Shown piece after piece: positions 42,764 to 52,700 of a DNA stretch of 64,000 nucleotides (within the stretch, counting starts at the first letter, position 1; each line of letters begins with the position of its first letter). Both the position numbers and the translations under genes were made by a program. Below the pieces are notes generated by a model. That model did not search any database, was not told the DNA's origin, and saw only the letters and a list, made by a program, of their open reading frames with translations. Source of the DNA: Methylomarinum sp. Ch1-1 (GTDB lineage: Bacteria > Pseudomonadota > Gammaproteobacteria > Methylococcales > Methylomonadaceae); assembly GCF_030717995.2 (NCBI RefSeq), contig NZ_CP157743.1, positions 2,692,501 to 2,756,500 of the forward strand. Direction: 5' to 3'.

Positions 42764-43924
42764 TTATGTCAGTGCAAGTTCTCGTAAACGCCTGATTTCC
42801 TCTGCAATAGCGTGTCCCGCCTTCTTAATTTCCGCTTCGGTCGTATAACGTCCTAAGCTTATACGAATAGCGCCGTATAGCCTATCGCCTTCTATACCCA
42901 TCGCCCGTAGTACATGCGAAGCTTCTATGGCGCCGCTATTACAGGCGGAACCGGAAGATATCGCTAGGCTGTCCCTTAGAGCAATGATGAGGGAGTCAGA
43001 GCCGACTTGGTCAAAACTGAGATTGATGATATTAGGCAAGGCATGTTCCTGTCCTCCATTGAGGGTGACGCCTTCAACTTGCAGCAATATGTCTAACAAC
43101 GATCGCTTCAATTGTCGACAATGCTCGAAATCTTTGGATAAGTTTTTCTGGGCGAGTTGAAAAGCGGTTGCCATTCCAACTATTTGATGGGTAGGGAGTG
43201 TTCCGGGACGCAATCCATGTTCTTGTCCGCCGCCATGCACTATCGGTTGCAAGTGGGGTTTTTTACGTTTGCTAATATATAAGCCGCCGATGCCTTTTGG
43301 GCCGTAAAATTTATGCGCCGAAATCGACATTAGGTCGATTGGTGTGGTCGATAAATCAATCGCTATTTTCCCTGCGCTTTGTGCGGCATCGACGTGGAAA
43401 AATAATGGCTTATCTTTAAGCGCTTGGGCAATTTCTCCAATAGGTTGTATCACGCCAGTTTCATTATTGACCTGCATGATTGAGACGAGAATCGTCTCTC
43501 CGGTGATCGCATTTAGGATGTCATCCAGTACAATCAGGCCCTTGTTGTTAGGGCGTAGATAAGTCACTTCAAAGCCTTGTGTTTCGAGGTATTTGCAAGT
43601 ATCTAAAACCGCTTTATGTTCAATGGCCGAGGTGATTATGTGTTTGCCTTGGTTACGATAAGCGGATGCAATGCCTTTGATGGCAAGATTGTTGGATTCC
43701 GTTGCGCCGGATGTAAAAATTAATTCTTTCGCTTTGCAGTGCAAATATTCGGCAATTGTTTTACGGGCGTATTCAACTGCGTCCCCGCTTTTTTCGCCAA
43801 AACTATGAAGCGACGATGGGTTGCCGAAGAGTGCCGTGTTGCTTAAGTATGGCAACATGCTGTCAACGACTTCTGGAGCTATAGGAGTGGTCGCAGCATA
43901 GTCGAGATAGATCGGGTTAGTCAT
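42764..43924 (-). CDS. sspA: Cysteine desulfurase (SspA/DndA/IscS-like)
   Basis: 386 residues, fold-I PLP enzyme. The start IYLDYAATTPIAPEV is the NifS/IscS signature. The PLP lysine is in SISAHKFYGPKG, and the persulfide cysteine in ISSGSACNSGAIEASHV. Sulfur is taken from L-cysteine and handed to the PAPS-reductase-like SspD. It lies on the opposite strand 3.9 kb from the operon end, beside a phosphorothioation-associated methyltransferase, so it likely serves the DNA modification. A housekeeping iscS role cannot be excluded, but no isc genes adjoin it. Confidence 0.82.
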   Translation of the reverse strand: MTNPIYLDYAATTPIAPEVVDSMLPYLSNTALFGNPSSLHSFGEKSGDAVEYARKTIAEYLHCKAKELIFTSGATESNNLAIKGIASAYRNQGKHIITSAIEHKAVLDTCKYLETQGFEVTYLRPNNKGLIVLDDILNAITGETILVSIMQVNNETGVIQPIGEIAQALKDKPLFFHVDAAQSAGKIAIDLSTTPIDLMSISAHKFYGPKGIGGLYISKRKKPHLQPIVHGGGQEHGLRPGTLPTHQIVGMATAFQLAQKNLSKDFEHCRQLKRSLLDILLQVEGVTLNGGQEHALPNIINLSFDQVGSDSLIIALRDSLAISSGSACNSGAIEASHVLRAMGIEGDRLYGAIRISLGRYTTEAEIKKAGHAIAEEIRRLRELALT

Positions 43925-44410
43925 ATTATTTCAATTACTGTAATAAGATTTGCAGGATTATCACTTAGATATTTTGGAAGGAGGGGGCTTACGGGATAAA
44001 CCACAATAATGAAAACCTGGCTTCTTTTCGTTAATGAAGAAATAAAGCACGTCTAGCGTGTGATTTTTATTGATTTCTCGATTTCTTCTACCCTCATCGT
44101 TTCCATGCTTTAGCGTGGAATGCATCCAGGGACGCTCTGCGTCCCGCACTGCAGAGCGGCATAAGTGTGCTCCTACGCTGGAGCGCTCACCGTTATACAC
44201 ATCTTTATGTTATCCATGTCATTCGGCAGGGATTGCCGGAATCCAGGCTACATGGATGTATTTGGGCTGTCATCCTTGACCCTGGATACCCGCATCCCAG
44301 CGGGTATGACGAGACTTAATAATGTATAACGATGAGCGCTGGAGCATGGGAGTCATAAGAGGGAAATTATGAGTGCCCAAGCCCTAAGTATCGATATCGA
44401 TTTGCAATCA
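43925..44410. other. Gene-free region with REP-like repeats
   Basis: It contains short inverted repeats typical of dispersed intergenic elements: GGGACGC...GCGTCCC around 44128-44150, and a CCGGAATCCAGG...CCTGGATACCCGC / CCCAGCGGGTATGACG block at about 44220-44310. Frames on both strands are spurious. Confidence 0.55.
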
Positions 44411-46447
44411 TTATATGTTATTGCCTGGTTTTTTGTTATAGAAACGAAAGCCCTTAATTTCCACGCCATTGTTATTGAGTATCTGCTTAAGGTTTTCAAG
44501 TCGGATTCCGTAGCGGGCTTGAGGGGGTAAAAAGAGGGCGATTTTTTTATCGAAACTACATTGTTTTTTGTAGTTGGGATAGTCTTCGGTGATGTATCGA
44601 GACTTGAAGTATAAAGGTTGGTCATTGTATTCATCGATATAGTCGAAGAAATCTACCGATTGTTGGCCGAGCTTCACTTTGATGCGCTCTTTTAGTAACG
44701 GCAAGGGAGAATCATCGAAGTTTTCATAGCCCATGAACGAGACTTTGCCGGAATGGAAATGAACTTTGACGAGTTGAATCGCATCGAGCTCGCCGTAAAG
44801 TTGAATTGCGCATCCGACATAAGCCCGTAACAGGGAAGGTAGTAATTCGATGAAGTCTTTATGAAAAGTCAGGGAATGATTTTCACTTAACTCGCTGGCG
44901 GGCAGCTGTTGTTGGGCTTTCAGGCTGGCTTCTTCAATAAGTTCCGGATTGGAAATCGAAAAAAGCAATGCTTTGGCTTGTTCTTGCGCGCTATTGTAGT
45001 TTCCGAAGAATATCTTGATATCGCGTTGCAGAGACTCGGGAAGCTGGGTGTAGGGCTTTCTTTTTTCAAATTGCGATAAGGCAAAATAGACGAGCAAGTC
45101 TTCCTGGCGATAGCGTTGGGCAAGTTCAAATTCGTTGTCTTCGAACAACATATTAAGTTGGTTGAAGACCTTGTTATGCGAACCGCATAGTTTTCTGATT
45201 ATGCCGCTTTGTTCGAATTCATCGTTGGCCGGAATGCGTCCTAATAACAGACAAGTATGCCAAAACTCTTGAAAAAGCGGTTCGTTTTCGGCATAAAGCA
45301 GTTCGAATTTTTCCTGGTCGCCTATAGGGCGGGTGGTCAGTTGTTTCCAATGATGATGTCTTTTCTGCCGCTCGGATAGAAATAACTGCTCTTCCAGTTT
45401 ATCTTTAAAGACAAAGAAGATGCCGGGGCCGACGGCGATGGCATTTTCATCCAGTGTGTTTTCAATAAAGGTTTGCAATTCGGACTGTGAATAATACTTT
45501 TGAAAGGTATTTAGCGTGGTGATGATCCCGTCTTTATAAGCCCTGAACTTTTCGATATGGGCTTCTCCGGCGATCATCGCTGCGACGACTAGCAATTTGT
45601 CGGCCAGTTCATAAGCCAGGTGCAGGGCTTCGATGCGTTCTTCGCGGTCTTCTATGACATTGATGACAAATCCCAGGTTGACCAAGTCGCAAGGGAAGCG
45701 GTCGACTTCAGGACGGTGGGTGGGGTCCCAGCCGGCGGCATCGATACCATGGGCCTCAAGTTCTCTCAAGTCGTCGCCTAATCCGCAGCCGTAATCGAAC
45801 ACGGTGTAATCGCCATTCAAATAGTTATGTTTGGCTAATGCCTTCATCGGGGCGGAAAGCGCATGGCGTTGTATCGCGGTTTTGTGCCGGTCGATGTTGG
45901 CGTCGTCTTTATGTTCACTATTGATGACGGCGCTGGCGCGGAATAATCGATTATCGACTAATTCATAACCATGTTGTCTGATCAGGCGTTCCCAAGATTT
46001 TTTAAAACCGATGATGCGGCTGTTTTCATACAGTCCCGCGGCTTCGCCTTCTTCGGTAATGGCGACAAATTCATCGTAGTGCGGGTGGTCGGGCGTGATA
46101 AACAGTTCTTTGCGGTGCAGAATGGGGACGTTTTCGGTTTCGCTGTAATCGGCGTCTTTGCGTGTCTTGTGTTCTAAATCGACCGTGATGCTGTGTTGCA
46201 ATGCCGGGTAGGCGTCGTCGTCAAAGTCTGGATAGAGCAAATACGAGAGTTTGAACTGTTGCTTATGCAGTTTGATGATATTCCATTGTTCCTCTTGGAT
46301 TTTCAGGGCATTGGCAATTAGCTTAATAAATTTATGCAGTTCGTCTTCTATGGCATCTAAGGCGGACACATGGAGATAACAGGCATTGCCGACATGTTTG
46401 CCGATTTTTATGGGTTTGATTAGTTGGCTGTAGCGATTGAAATCCAT
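44411..46447 (-). CDS. DNA phosphorothioation-associated putative methyltransferase
   Basis: 678 residues. A Rossmann SAM-binding motif appears as VFDYGCGLGDDLRELEAHG (about 220-238), followed by AGWDPTHRP and LVNLGFVINVIED. The N-terminal part (FNRYSQLIKPIKIGKHVGN) and the overall layout match the TIGR04096 family, found next to Dnd/phosphorothioation loci. The substrate is unknown. The stop lies 486 bp from the desulfurase start region, and the M15-like gene lies upstream by seven bases, suggesting co-transcription of the three minus-strand genes. Confidence 0.82.
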   Translation of the reverse strand: MDFNRYSQLIKPIKIGKHVGNACYLHVSALDAIEDELHKFIKLIANALKIQEEQWNIIKLHKQQFKLSYLLYPDFDDDAYPALQHSITVDLEHKTRKDADYSETENVPILHRKELFITPDHPHYDEFVAITEEGEAAGLYENSRIIGFKKSWERLIRQHGYELVDNRLFRASAVINSEHKDDANIDRHKTAIQRHALSAPMKALAKHNYLNGDYTVFDYGCGLGDDLRELEAHGIDAAGWDPTHRPEVDRFPCDLVNLGFVINVIEDREERIEALHLAYELADKLLVVAAMIAGEAHIEKFRAYKDGIITTLNTFQKYYSQSELQTFIENTLDENAIAVGPGIFFVFKDKLEEQLFLSERQKRHHHWKQLTTRPIGDQEKFELLYAENEPLFQEFWHTCLLLGRIPANDEFEQSGIIRKLCGSHNKVFNQLNMLFEDNEFELAQRYRQEDLLVYFALSQFEKRKPYTQLPESLQRDIKIFFGNYNSAQEQAKALLFSISNPELIEEASLKAQQQLPASELSENHSLTFHKDFIELLPSLLRAYVGCAIQLYGELDAIQLVKVHFHSGKVSFMGYENFDDSPLPLLKERIKVKLGQQSVDFFDYIDEYNDQPLYFKSRYITEDYPNYKKQCSFDKKIALFLPPQARYGIRLENLKQILNNNGVEIKGFRFYNKKPGNNI

Positions 46448-46454
46448 GCTTAGA

Positions 46455-47021
46455 TTAATATTTCAGGAAATCTTGCTTTGTTATGTTGCGTGGAATGTTT
46501 CGGCCGCTGGGATGGTTTTGTAAGAGAGTAATCGCTCCAAGCATGTTCGGCGCAACGCTGATATGAATCGGTCTATTTTTACCATAATAATATAGCCGGT
46601 CAAAGGTTAGGTGATTGATAATCCATTTCGCCAGCATCAATGAGTCGGTGTTGACGGCATAAAAATCACAGGCGAAGCCCGGGCGTTTGCAGATCGGAGT
46701 GTTTCTTGAATTCAGTTCGAAACCGGCGTGTTGGTCAAGTTGAGGAGCGATGCCTGGCTTGGGCTGGCGTTTAATTTGTTTCAGCAGTTCGTTTGAACAG
46801 AAGCCATAGGTGAGTTTTATTTCGCCAAATTGGTCGACGACGGGGTCCAGTATGGTTCGAGCCATTTGTTCGATGGCGGCAACAGTGTTCGGATCTTTGG
46901 GGATATTAGCCACTTGCGTTTTTTGATAGGTTTCCCCGCAATGGATTAAATCGGCGAATTTGAAGTGGCGACTGCAGGGCGTTGATGGGTTCAATGTCGT
47001 CATAGGGATGGTTAATCGCAA
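46455..47021 (-). CDS. M15-peptidase-like protein linked to phosphorothioation loci
   Basis: 188 residues. The pattern KLTYGFCSNELL ... LDQHAGFELN ... FACDFYAVN resembles the GYR..LN / SxHxxGxAxD layout of M15-type D-Ala-D-Ala carboxypeptidase folds, with the His and Asp of the metal site in place. There is no signal peptide, so a cytoplasmic role is more likely than cell-wall hydrolysis. It is transcribed with the methyltransferase gene (7 bases apart). The start may be internal (MTTLNPSTPC) rather than MRLTIP. Confidence 0.65.
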   Translation of the reverse strand: MRLTIPMTTLNPSTPCSRHFKFADLIHCGETYQKTQVANIPKDPNTVAAIEQMARTILDPVVDQFGEIKLTYGFCSNELLKQIKRQPKPGIAPQLDQHAGFELNSRNTPICKRPGFACDFYAVNTDSLMLAKWIINHLTFDRLYYYGKNRPIHISVAPNMLGAITLLQNHPSGRNIPRNITKQDFLKY

Positions 47022-47417
47022 GTTTGGTTTTATATTTTCCCAGTCATCAACGGCTGAGTCATCATTAATCTTTGTGTGTGCCGTTGGTGGTTGATGGGTG
47101 TTATCTATGCTTGGTGCGGTCTGGTGCGGCTCTGGTGCGCTTCACTGGCGTTCAGCAGCACCCTACCGTTCAGCGGCACCCTACGGTTTAGCGGTACCGT
47201 ACGTTTAGCGGTACTGTACGTTGGTGCGCTTCACTGGCGTTCAGCGGCACCCTAGGTTTAGCTGCCCCTACGTTCAGCGGCACCCTTCGTTCAATAGCCC
47301 CTACATTGAACGCCGCAGAGTAAAAGCTAAGGAGGGAGGTGATTTTTACAGGGAATGGGCATCGGACGGCAGGTAGGCTATGATTAGGCGTTGAGAATAG
47401 ACTTCGCCGGTAATGCA
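47022..47417. other. Divergent intergenic region with degenerate short repeats
   Basis: Lies between the M15-like and helicase genes. It holds several imperfect copies of GTTCAGCGGCACCCTACGTT and GGTGCGCTTCACTGGCG between about 47115 and 47310. Promoters for both flanking genes must lie here, but none is clear. No coding potential. Confidence 0.6.
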
Positions 47418-50400
47418 ATGGACTGGGACACACTACAACATAATATTTGCAGCTTGGATCTGGAAGCCGATGAGCACGGCGAGATTATCGCGCTGGGCGC
47501 GGTGTTCCGGGATCGAACGTTTCTGCGTCGTTCGCCGTTCGATATCAGGCAGGTGCTGGCCGAGTTAGACGCCTTTGCCGGGGAGGCCGAATTCGTCCTG
47601 GGCCATAACATTCTGCTGCATGACTTGCCGCTGTGCCGGGCGGTCGACCCTCGGCTGGATCTATACGCCAAGCCGGTGATCGATACCTTGTTTCTGTCGC
47701 CGCTGGCCTTTCCGGAAAATCCTTATCACCGGCTGGTGAAGAACTACAAGCTGGTGCGGGACAGCCTGAACGATCCGTTGGCAGACGCCAAATTGGCGCT
47801 GTCGCTGTTTCAGGATCAATTCCAGGCGTTGCGGGAGCAGCACGCCGACACGGAGCTATTGTCTTTTTATCATTACGCTTTTGCTGAGAATCCACGCTAT
47901 GACGGTTTGCAGCGGGCCTTCTCGGCGATGGGCGCCGATACGTTGAAGGCCGCCGCCGCTTTCGACTTGCTGAAAGCCTTGACCGAGGACAGGGTGTGCA
48001 GGACGGCATTCAACAAGGTGATATTGGCCTATTTGCCGAATCCGGAACTGCGCCCGGCCTTGGCCTATTGTTTGGCTTGGCTGCGGGTCGCCGGCGGCAA
48101 TTCGGTGTTGCCGCCGTGGGTGCGCCGGCAGTTTGATCGAGTCGCGCCGGCGCTGAGGCAGTTGCGCGACATTCCTTGCCAGTCGCCCGATTGTCGTTAT
48201 TGCCGGCAAGTCCACGATCCGGTCGGGCAATTGCAACGATATTTCGGTTTTTCCGCGTTCAGGCCGCAGCCGGAAAATGACGAGGGCGGCAGCCTGCAGC
48301 AGGACATCGTCCAGGCAGGAATGGCCGACACGCCGATGTTCGCGGTGTTGCCGACCGGCGGCGGCAAATCATTGTGTTATCAATTGCCGGCGCTGGCGCG
48401 GTATCAGCGCCGTGGCGTGTTGACGATCGTGATTTCGCCGTTGCAGGCCTTGATGAAGGATCAGGTCGATAACTTGCGTAACAAGACCGGCGCGCCCAAC
48501 GTTGCGGCTCTGTACGGCATGCTGACCGGGCCGGAGCGTGGCGAGGTGCTGAAGGCGATACAGCTGGGCGATATCGCCTTGCTTTATGTGTCGCCGGAAC
48601 AATTGCGCAATGTCGGTTTTCAAAATGCGATCGAACACCGTGAAATCGGCTGTTGGGTGTTTGACGAGGCCCATTGTCTGTCGAAATGGGGGCATGATTT
48701 CAGGCCCGATTATCTCTATGTCGGGCGCTTCATCAAGGAATTCGCCGCCAAACAGCAGGCCCTGTTGCCGCCGGTGCAATGTTTTACCGCGACGGCCAAG
48801 CAGGATGTCAAGGACGAGATCATCGATTATTTCCGCGCCAATCTGGGCCAGGAGCTGGCAGTATTCGAGGGCGGCGTCGAACGCGACAATTTGCATTTCG
48901 AGGTGCAGACCGTGGGCAGTGTCGATAAATATCCGCGCATCAACACGCTACTGCATGAACACCTGGACGGACTGGAAAGCGGCAGCGCGATTATCTACTG
49001 CGCCACACGGGCCAAAACCGAAGAGCTCGCCGAGTTTCTGCAGCAGCAGGACTGGCGGGTCGAGGCCTTTCATGCCGCTAAGAACGCCGCCGAGAAAAAG
49101 CATATCCAGGACAACTTCATCACCGGTTCGACCCGGGTCATCACCGCGACCAACGCCTTCGGCATGGGCATCGACAAGGAGGACGTCAGGCTGGTGATTC
49201 ATGCCGATATACCGGGATCGCTGGAAAACTATCTGCAGGAGGCCGGGCGGGCCGGACGCGACCAGCAAGACGCCGAATGCATCCTGTTGTTCGATGAAAA
49301 CGATATCGACACCCAGTTCAAGCTGTCGGCTTCGTCGCAGCTGAATCAGCGCGATATCGCCCAAATTTTGAAAGGCCTCAGGCGGGTGCGCAAGGACCGC
49401 AGCGGCAATGTCGTGATCACGACCGGCGAGCTGCTGCAGCACGATGAGGTGGAGACCTCGTTCGACGCCGAGGATTACAATGCCGCGACCAAGGTGATCA
49501 CCGCGGTGTCGTGGCTGGAGCGTTCCGGCTTCATCGAACGCAACGAGAACAAGACCCAGGTGTTTCAGGGCAGACCGCTGGTGAAAAACCGGGAGGAGGC
49601 GGAGCAAAAAATCGCCCAACTGGATTTGTCGGCGCGGCAGCAGAAACGCTGGCTGGCGATCCTGGACGCCTTGTTCAATGCCGACGGCGACGAGGGTTTC
49701 AGCGCCGACGAACTGGCCTTGTCGGGCGAGTTCGCGCCAACCGACGACGAGGAACAGCGGATCAGCGCCAGTCAGCGCGTGATCCGCACCTTATATCAAA
49801 TGTCCGAACTGGGGCTGATCCAGAAAAACCTGTTGTTGACCGCGTTCGTTCGCTACAAGGTCGCCAACGCCTCGGCCGGTCTGCTGCAGCAGATCTGCCG
49901 ACTGGAACAGGCGCTGATTGAGGTATTGCAGGAACAGGCGCCCGATGCCGAGGAAGGCGATTGGCAGGCCTTGTCGCTGAGGCATGTCAATCAACGCATG
50001 TTGGACTTGGGCTTTAGCGAATGCAACCCGGAAGTGCTGCGTCTGTTGTTGGTGTCTATGAGCCGGGACGGTCAGGGGCTGGCCGGCAATAAAGGCAGCC
50101 TGACTCTGCGCCATAGTTCGCAGGACCAATACCGGGTCAAGCTGAATCGGGGCTGGCAAGCGCTGATGGGAACGGTGCAGCGCCGGCAAGGCGTCGCCCA
50201 GATCGCGTTGAATGCGATGCTGGCCAAGATTCCGCCGGCAACCAAGCCTAGCGCCGACTTGTTGGTCGAGTTTGCGGTCGAGGATCTGTTGGCCGCATTG
50301 AAGCAGGATATCGAGATGAATTCGGCGGTCAACGATCCGCTGGCGGCGGTCGAAAGAGGGCTTAATTTTCTGCACGAACAGAAGGTCATCACGTTGCAGA

Positions 50401-52619
50401 AGGGGTTGGCGGTATTCCGCCAGGCGATGACGATCAAGGTATTACCGGAGTCCAAGGGGCGACGTTATAACAAGGGCGATTACGAGCCGCTGTCCCAGCA
50501 TTACGGCGAGCGTATTTTTCAGGTTCATGTGATGAATGAATACGCGCGCAAGGGCATGGAGAAGATCGGCCAGGCGCTGGCCTTCGTCGTGGCTTATTTT
50601 TCCCAGGATAAAACCGAGTTCGTCAAACGCTATTTCAAGGGGCGTCGGGAGATACTGGAGCGGGCCACTAGTCAGCAGTCATTCCAACGCATCGTCAGCG
50701 ATTTGCAGAATCCGCAACAACAGGCGCTGGTCGCCGCTGATGAAGACGATAACCAATTGATTTTGGCCGGGCCCGGCTCCGGCAAGACGCGGGTGGTGAT
50801 TCACCGCTGCGCTTATCTGCTGCGGGTCAGGCAGGCGCCGGCCAGCAGCATCCTGGTGTTGTGTTTCAACCGCAATGCCGCCGCCGAACTGCGCCAGCGC
50901 TTGTTCGATTTGGTCGGGGCCGACGCCAAGGCGGTGACAATACAGACCTATCATGGTTTGAGTTTACGTCTGACAGGTCATGCCTTGACTGGCATCGACG
51001 GTGGCGACCCCGAGCAAAGCGAGCAACAATTTCAGACCATGATCAAGCAGGCGATCGACTTGTTGAACGGCGACACGCCCTGTCTGAATGTCGACGGCGA
51101 CGAGATGCGCGATCGGCTGTTGGCGGGGTATCGCCACATTTTGGTCGACGAATACCAGGACATCGATCAATTGCAGTATCGGTTGATTTCGGCGCTGGCC
51201 GGGCGTAACCGGGACGAAGACAGCAAGCTGACGATATTGGCGGTCGGCGACGATGATCAGAACATCTATCAGTTCCGCGGCGCCAATATCGGCTTCATTC
51301 GCCAGTTTGAGGAGGACTATCGGGCCACTCAACATTATCTGGTCGAGAACTACCGCTCCAGCGCCCATATCATCGCCGCCGCCAACCAATTGATCGAGGC
51401 CAATCGGGACCGGATGAAACAGCGGCATCCGATCCGGATCAATCAGGGGCGGAAAACACTGCCGGCCGGCGGGCGCTGGGAAAAACTAGACCCGCTAGCC
51501 AAGGGCCGGGTACAGATATTGGAGTGCCCGGATCAGAGCCGACAGGCCCGGGTGTTGGTTCAGGAGTTGTTACGTCTGCGCCAGTTAAATCCCAGCCTGG
51601 ATTGGTCGCAATGTGCTATTCTGACAACCGAATGGCGCTTGTTGAATCCGGTCAGGGCCTGTCTGGAGGCGCAAGCGATACCGCTCAGCCTGGCCTTACC
51701 CAAACAGGCGTTGCCGCCGCCGTTTCGCATCCGGGAGAATCTGGAACTGCTTAACGCAATCAAGCAAAGTTCGGAACGCTTGTGCAAGGCCAGCGAATGG
51801 CTGGATTATTTGACCGCCAAGCCTGACAACATCTGGACGAAACAGCTGCAGAAGCTGTTGCAGAGCTGGCGCGATGAAAGCGGCGATGCCGAAACCGGCA
51901 AGCAATCCTTGCTGGAGTATCTGTACGAATCTTTGGGAGAGCAGCGTCGCGACTGCCGGCTTGGACAGGGCGTTTTTCTCAGCACCATCCATTCGGTCAA
52001 GGGCATGGAATTCAGTCATGGGTTCATCCTGGACGGCGGCTGGTCGGCGACGGCCAGCGAGGAACAGCGCCGACTGCTCTATGTGGCGATGACCCGGGCC
52101 AGGGAAACGCTTTGTCTGCTGCACAGCCAGGATAGTCCTAATCCTTATCTGCCGGCGTTACAGGGCGACTTTATCTTGCGCCGCGCAGTCGAGCATCAGA
52201 ATGAAGAACTCGCCGGCCAGGCGGACAAGTCTTATGAGTTTCTGGGGTTGCAGGATCTGGATCTGAGCTATGCCGGCAGTTTTGCCGAACGCCATCCGAT
52301 ACACCGGGCCTTGGCGGCGCTCGATGTCGGCTCTGTCGTATCGCTATGCCGGCAAGGCGATAAGATCGTCGTCGTGAGCGATCAGACTGCCGTTGCGGTC
52401 TTGTCAAAAAAGGCCCGGCAGCTGTGGTGGGATAGGGTGGATCGGGTCAGGTCTGCGGCGGTGATCGCGATGATTACCCGTTATCGAAGCGATAACGAAG
52501 AGGCCTACCAGTCGCGCTGCAAAGTGGATAAATGGGAAGTGCCGATGTTGGAGGTGCTGATCCATGATGCTGTCGCAATCGATCATTCGGAACAAGCGGG
52601 GCGTTTGATCTTGTCATGA
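47418..52619 (+). CDS. DnaQ-like exonuclease / RecQ helicase / UvrD helicase triple fusion
   Basis: About 1733 residues (ATG at 47418; the frame opens at a TTG at 47391). Residues about 10-150 form a DEDD 3'-5' exonuclease: LDLEADEHGE, LGHNILLHDLP and NDPLADAKLA. A small Cys cluster CQSPDCRYC follows at about 254-262. The RecQ part has Walker A LPTGGGKSLCYQ (about 310), FDEAHCLSKWGHDFRPDYL (DEAH, about 415) and QEAGRAGRD. The C-terminal part is a UvrD/Rep helicase: LAGPGSGKTRVV (about 1117), VDEYQDID (about 1243), GDDDQNIYQFRGA, TIHSVKGMEF and LYVAMTRARETL. It would unwind and trim DNA. It stands divergently from the phosphorothioation accessory genes. It is GC-rich, unlike the ssp operon. 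Confidence 0.85.
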   Translation: MDWDTLQHNICSLDLEADEHGEIIALGAVFRDRTFLRRSPFDIRQVLAELDAFAGEAEFVLGHNILLHDLPLCRAVDPRLDLYAKPVIDTLFLSPLAFPENPYHRLVKNYKLVRDSLNDPLADAKLALSLFQDQFQALREQHADTELLSFYHYAFAENPRYDGLQRAFSAMGADTLKAAAAFDLLKALTEDRVCRTAFNKVILAYLPNPELRPALAYCLAWLRVAGGNSVLPPWVRRQFDRVAPALRQLRDIPCQSPDCRYCRQVHDPVGQLQRYFGFSAFRPQPENDEGGSLQQDIVQAGMADTPMFAVLPTGGGKSLCYQLPALARYQRRGVLTIVISPLQALMKDQVDNLRNKTGAPNVAALYGMLTGPERGEVLKAIQLGDIALLYVSPEQLRNVGFQNAIEHREIGCWVFDEAHCLSKWGHDFRPDYLYVGRFIKEFAAKQQALLPPVQCFTATAKQDVKDEIIDYFRANLGQELAVFEGGVERDNLHFEVQTVGSVDKYPRINTLLHEHLDGLESGSAIIYCATRAKTEELAEFLQQQDWRVEAFHAAKNAAEKKHIQDNFITGSTRVITATNAFGMGIDKEDVRLVIHADIPGSLENYLQEAGRAGRDQQDAECILLFDENDIDTQFKLSASSQLNQRDIAQILKGLRRVRKDRSGNVVITTGELLQHDEVETSFDAEDYNAATKVITAVSWLERSGFIERNENKTQVFQGRPLVKNREEAEQKIAQLDLSARQQKRWLAILDALFNADGDEGFSADELALSGEFAPTDDEEQRISASQRVIRTLYQMSELGLIQKNLLLTAFVRYKVANASAGLLQQICRLEQALIEVLQEQAPDAEEGDWQALSLRHVNQRMLDLGFSECNPEVLRLLLVSMSRDGQGLAGNKGSLTLRHSSQDQYRVKLNRGWQALMGTVQRRQGVAQIALNAMLAKIPPATKPSADLLVEFAVEDLLAALKQDIEMNSAVNDPLAAVERGLNFLHEQKVITLQKGLAVFRQAMTIKVLPESKGRRYNKGDYEPLSQHYGERIFQVHVMNEYARKGMEKIGQALAFVVAYFSQDKTEFVKRYFKGRREILERATSQQSFQRIVSDLQNPQQQALVAADEDDNQLILAGPGSGKTRVVIHRCAYLLRVRQAPASSILVLCFNRNAAAELRQRLFDLVGADAKAVTIQTYHGLSLRLTGHALTGIDGGDPEQSEQQFQTMIKQAIDLLNGDTPCLNVDGDEMRDRLLAGYRHILVDEYQDIDQLQYRLISALAGRNRDEDSKLTILAVGDDDQNIYQFRGANIGFIRQFEEDYRATQHYLVENYRSSAHIIAAANQLIEANRDRMKQRHPIRINQGRKTLPAGGRWEKLDPLAKGRVQILECPDQSRQARVLVQELLRLRQLNPSLDWSQCAILTTEWRLLNPVRACLEAQAIPLSLALPKQALPPPFRIRENLELLNAIKQSSERLCKASEWLDYLTAKPDNIWTKQLQKLLQSWRDESGDAETGKQSLLEYLYESLGEQRRDCRLGQGVFLSTIHSVKGMEFSHGFILDGGWSATASEEQRRLLYVAMTRARETLCLLHSQDSPNPYLPALQGDFILRRAVEHQNEELAGQADKSYEFLGLQDLDLSYAGSFAERHPIHRALAALDVGSVVSLCRQGDKIVVVSDQTAVAVLSKKARQLWWDRVDRVRSAAVIAMITRYRSDNEEAYQSRCKVDKWEVPMLEVLIHDAVAIDHSEQAGRLILS

Positions 52620-52700
52620 ACAGGACTACACTTTGCGATAACTGTTATGGCTCTTAAAGAAAAAGGTAGCTATTCAGCATGATACTGAGAAAATATTTCT

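Noticed and set aside
42764-43924. Housekeeping iscS
   Set aside because: No iscR, iscU, iscA, hscA/B or fdx beside it; the neighbours are phosphorothioation-associated. It was kept as sspA-like with some doubt.
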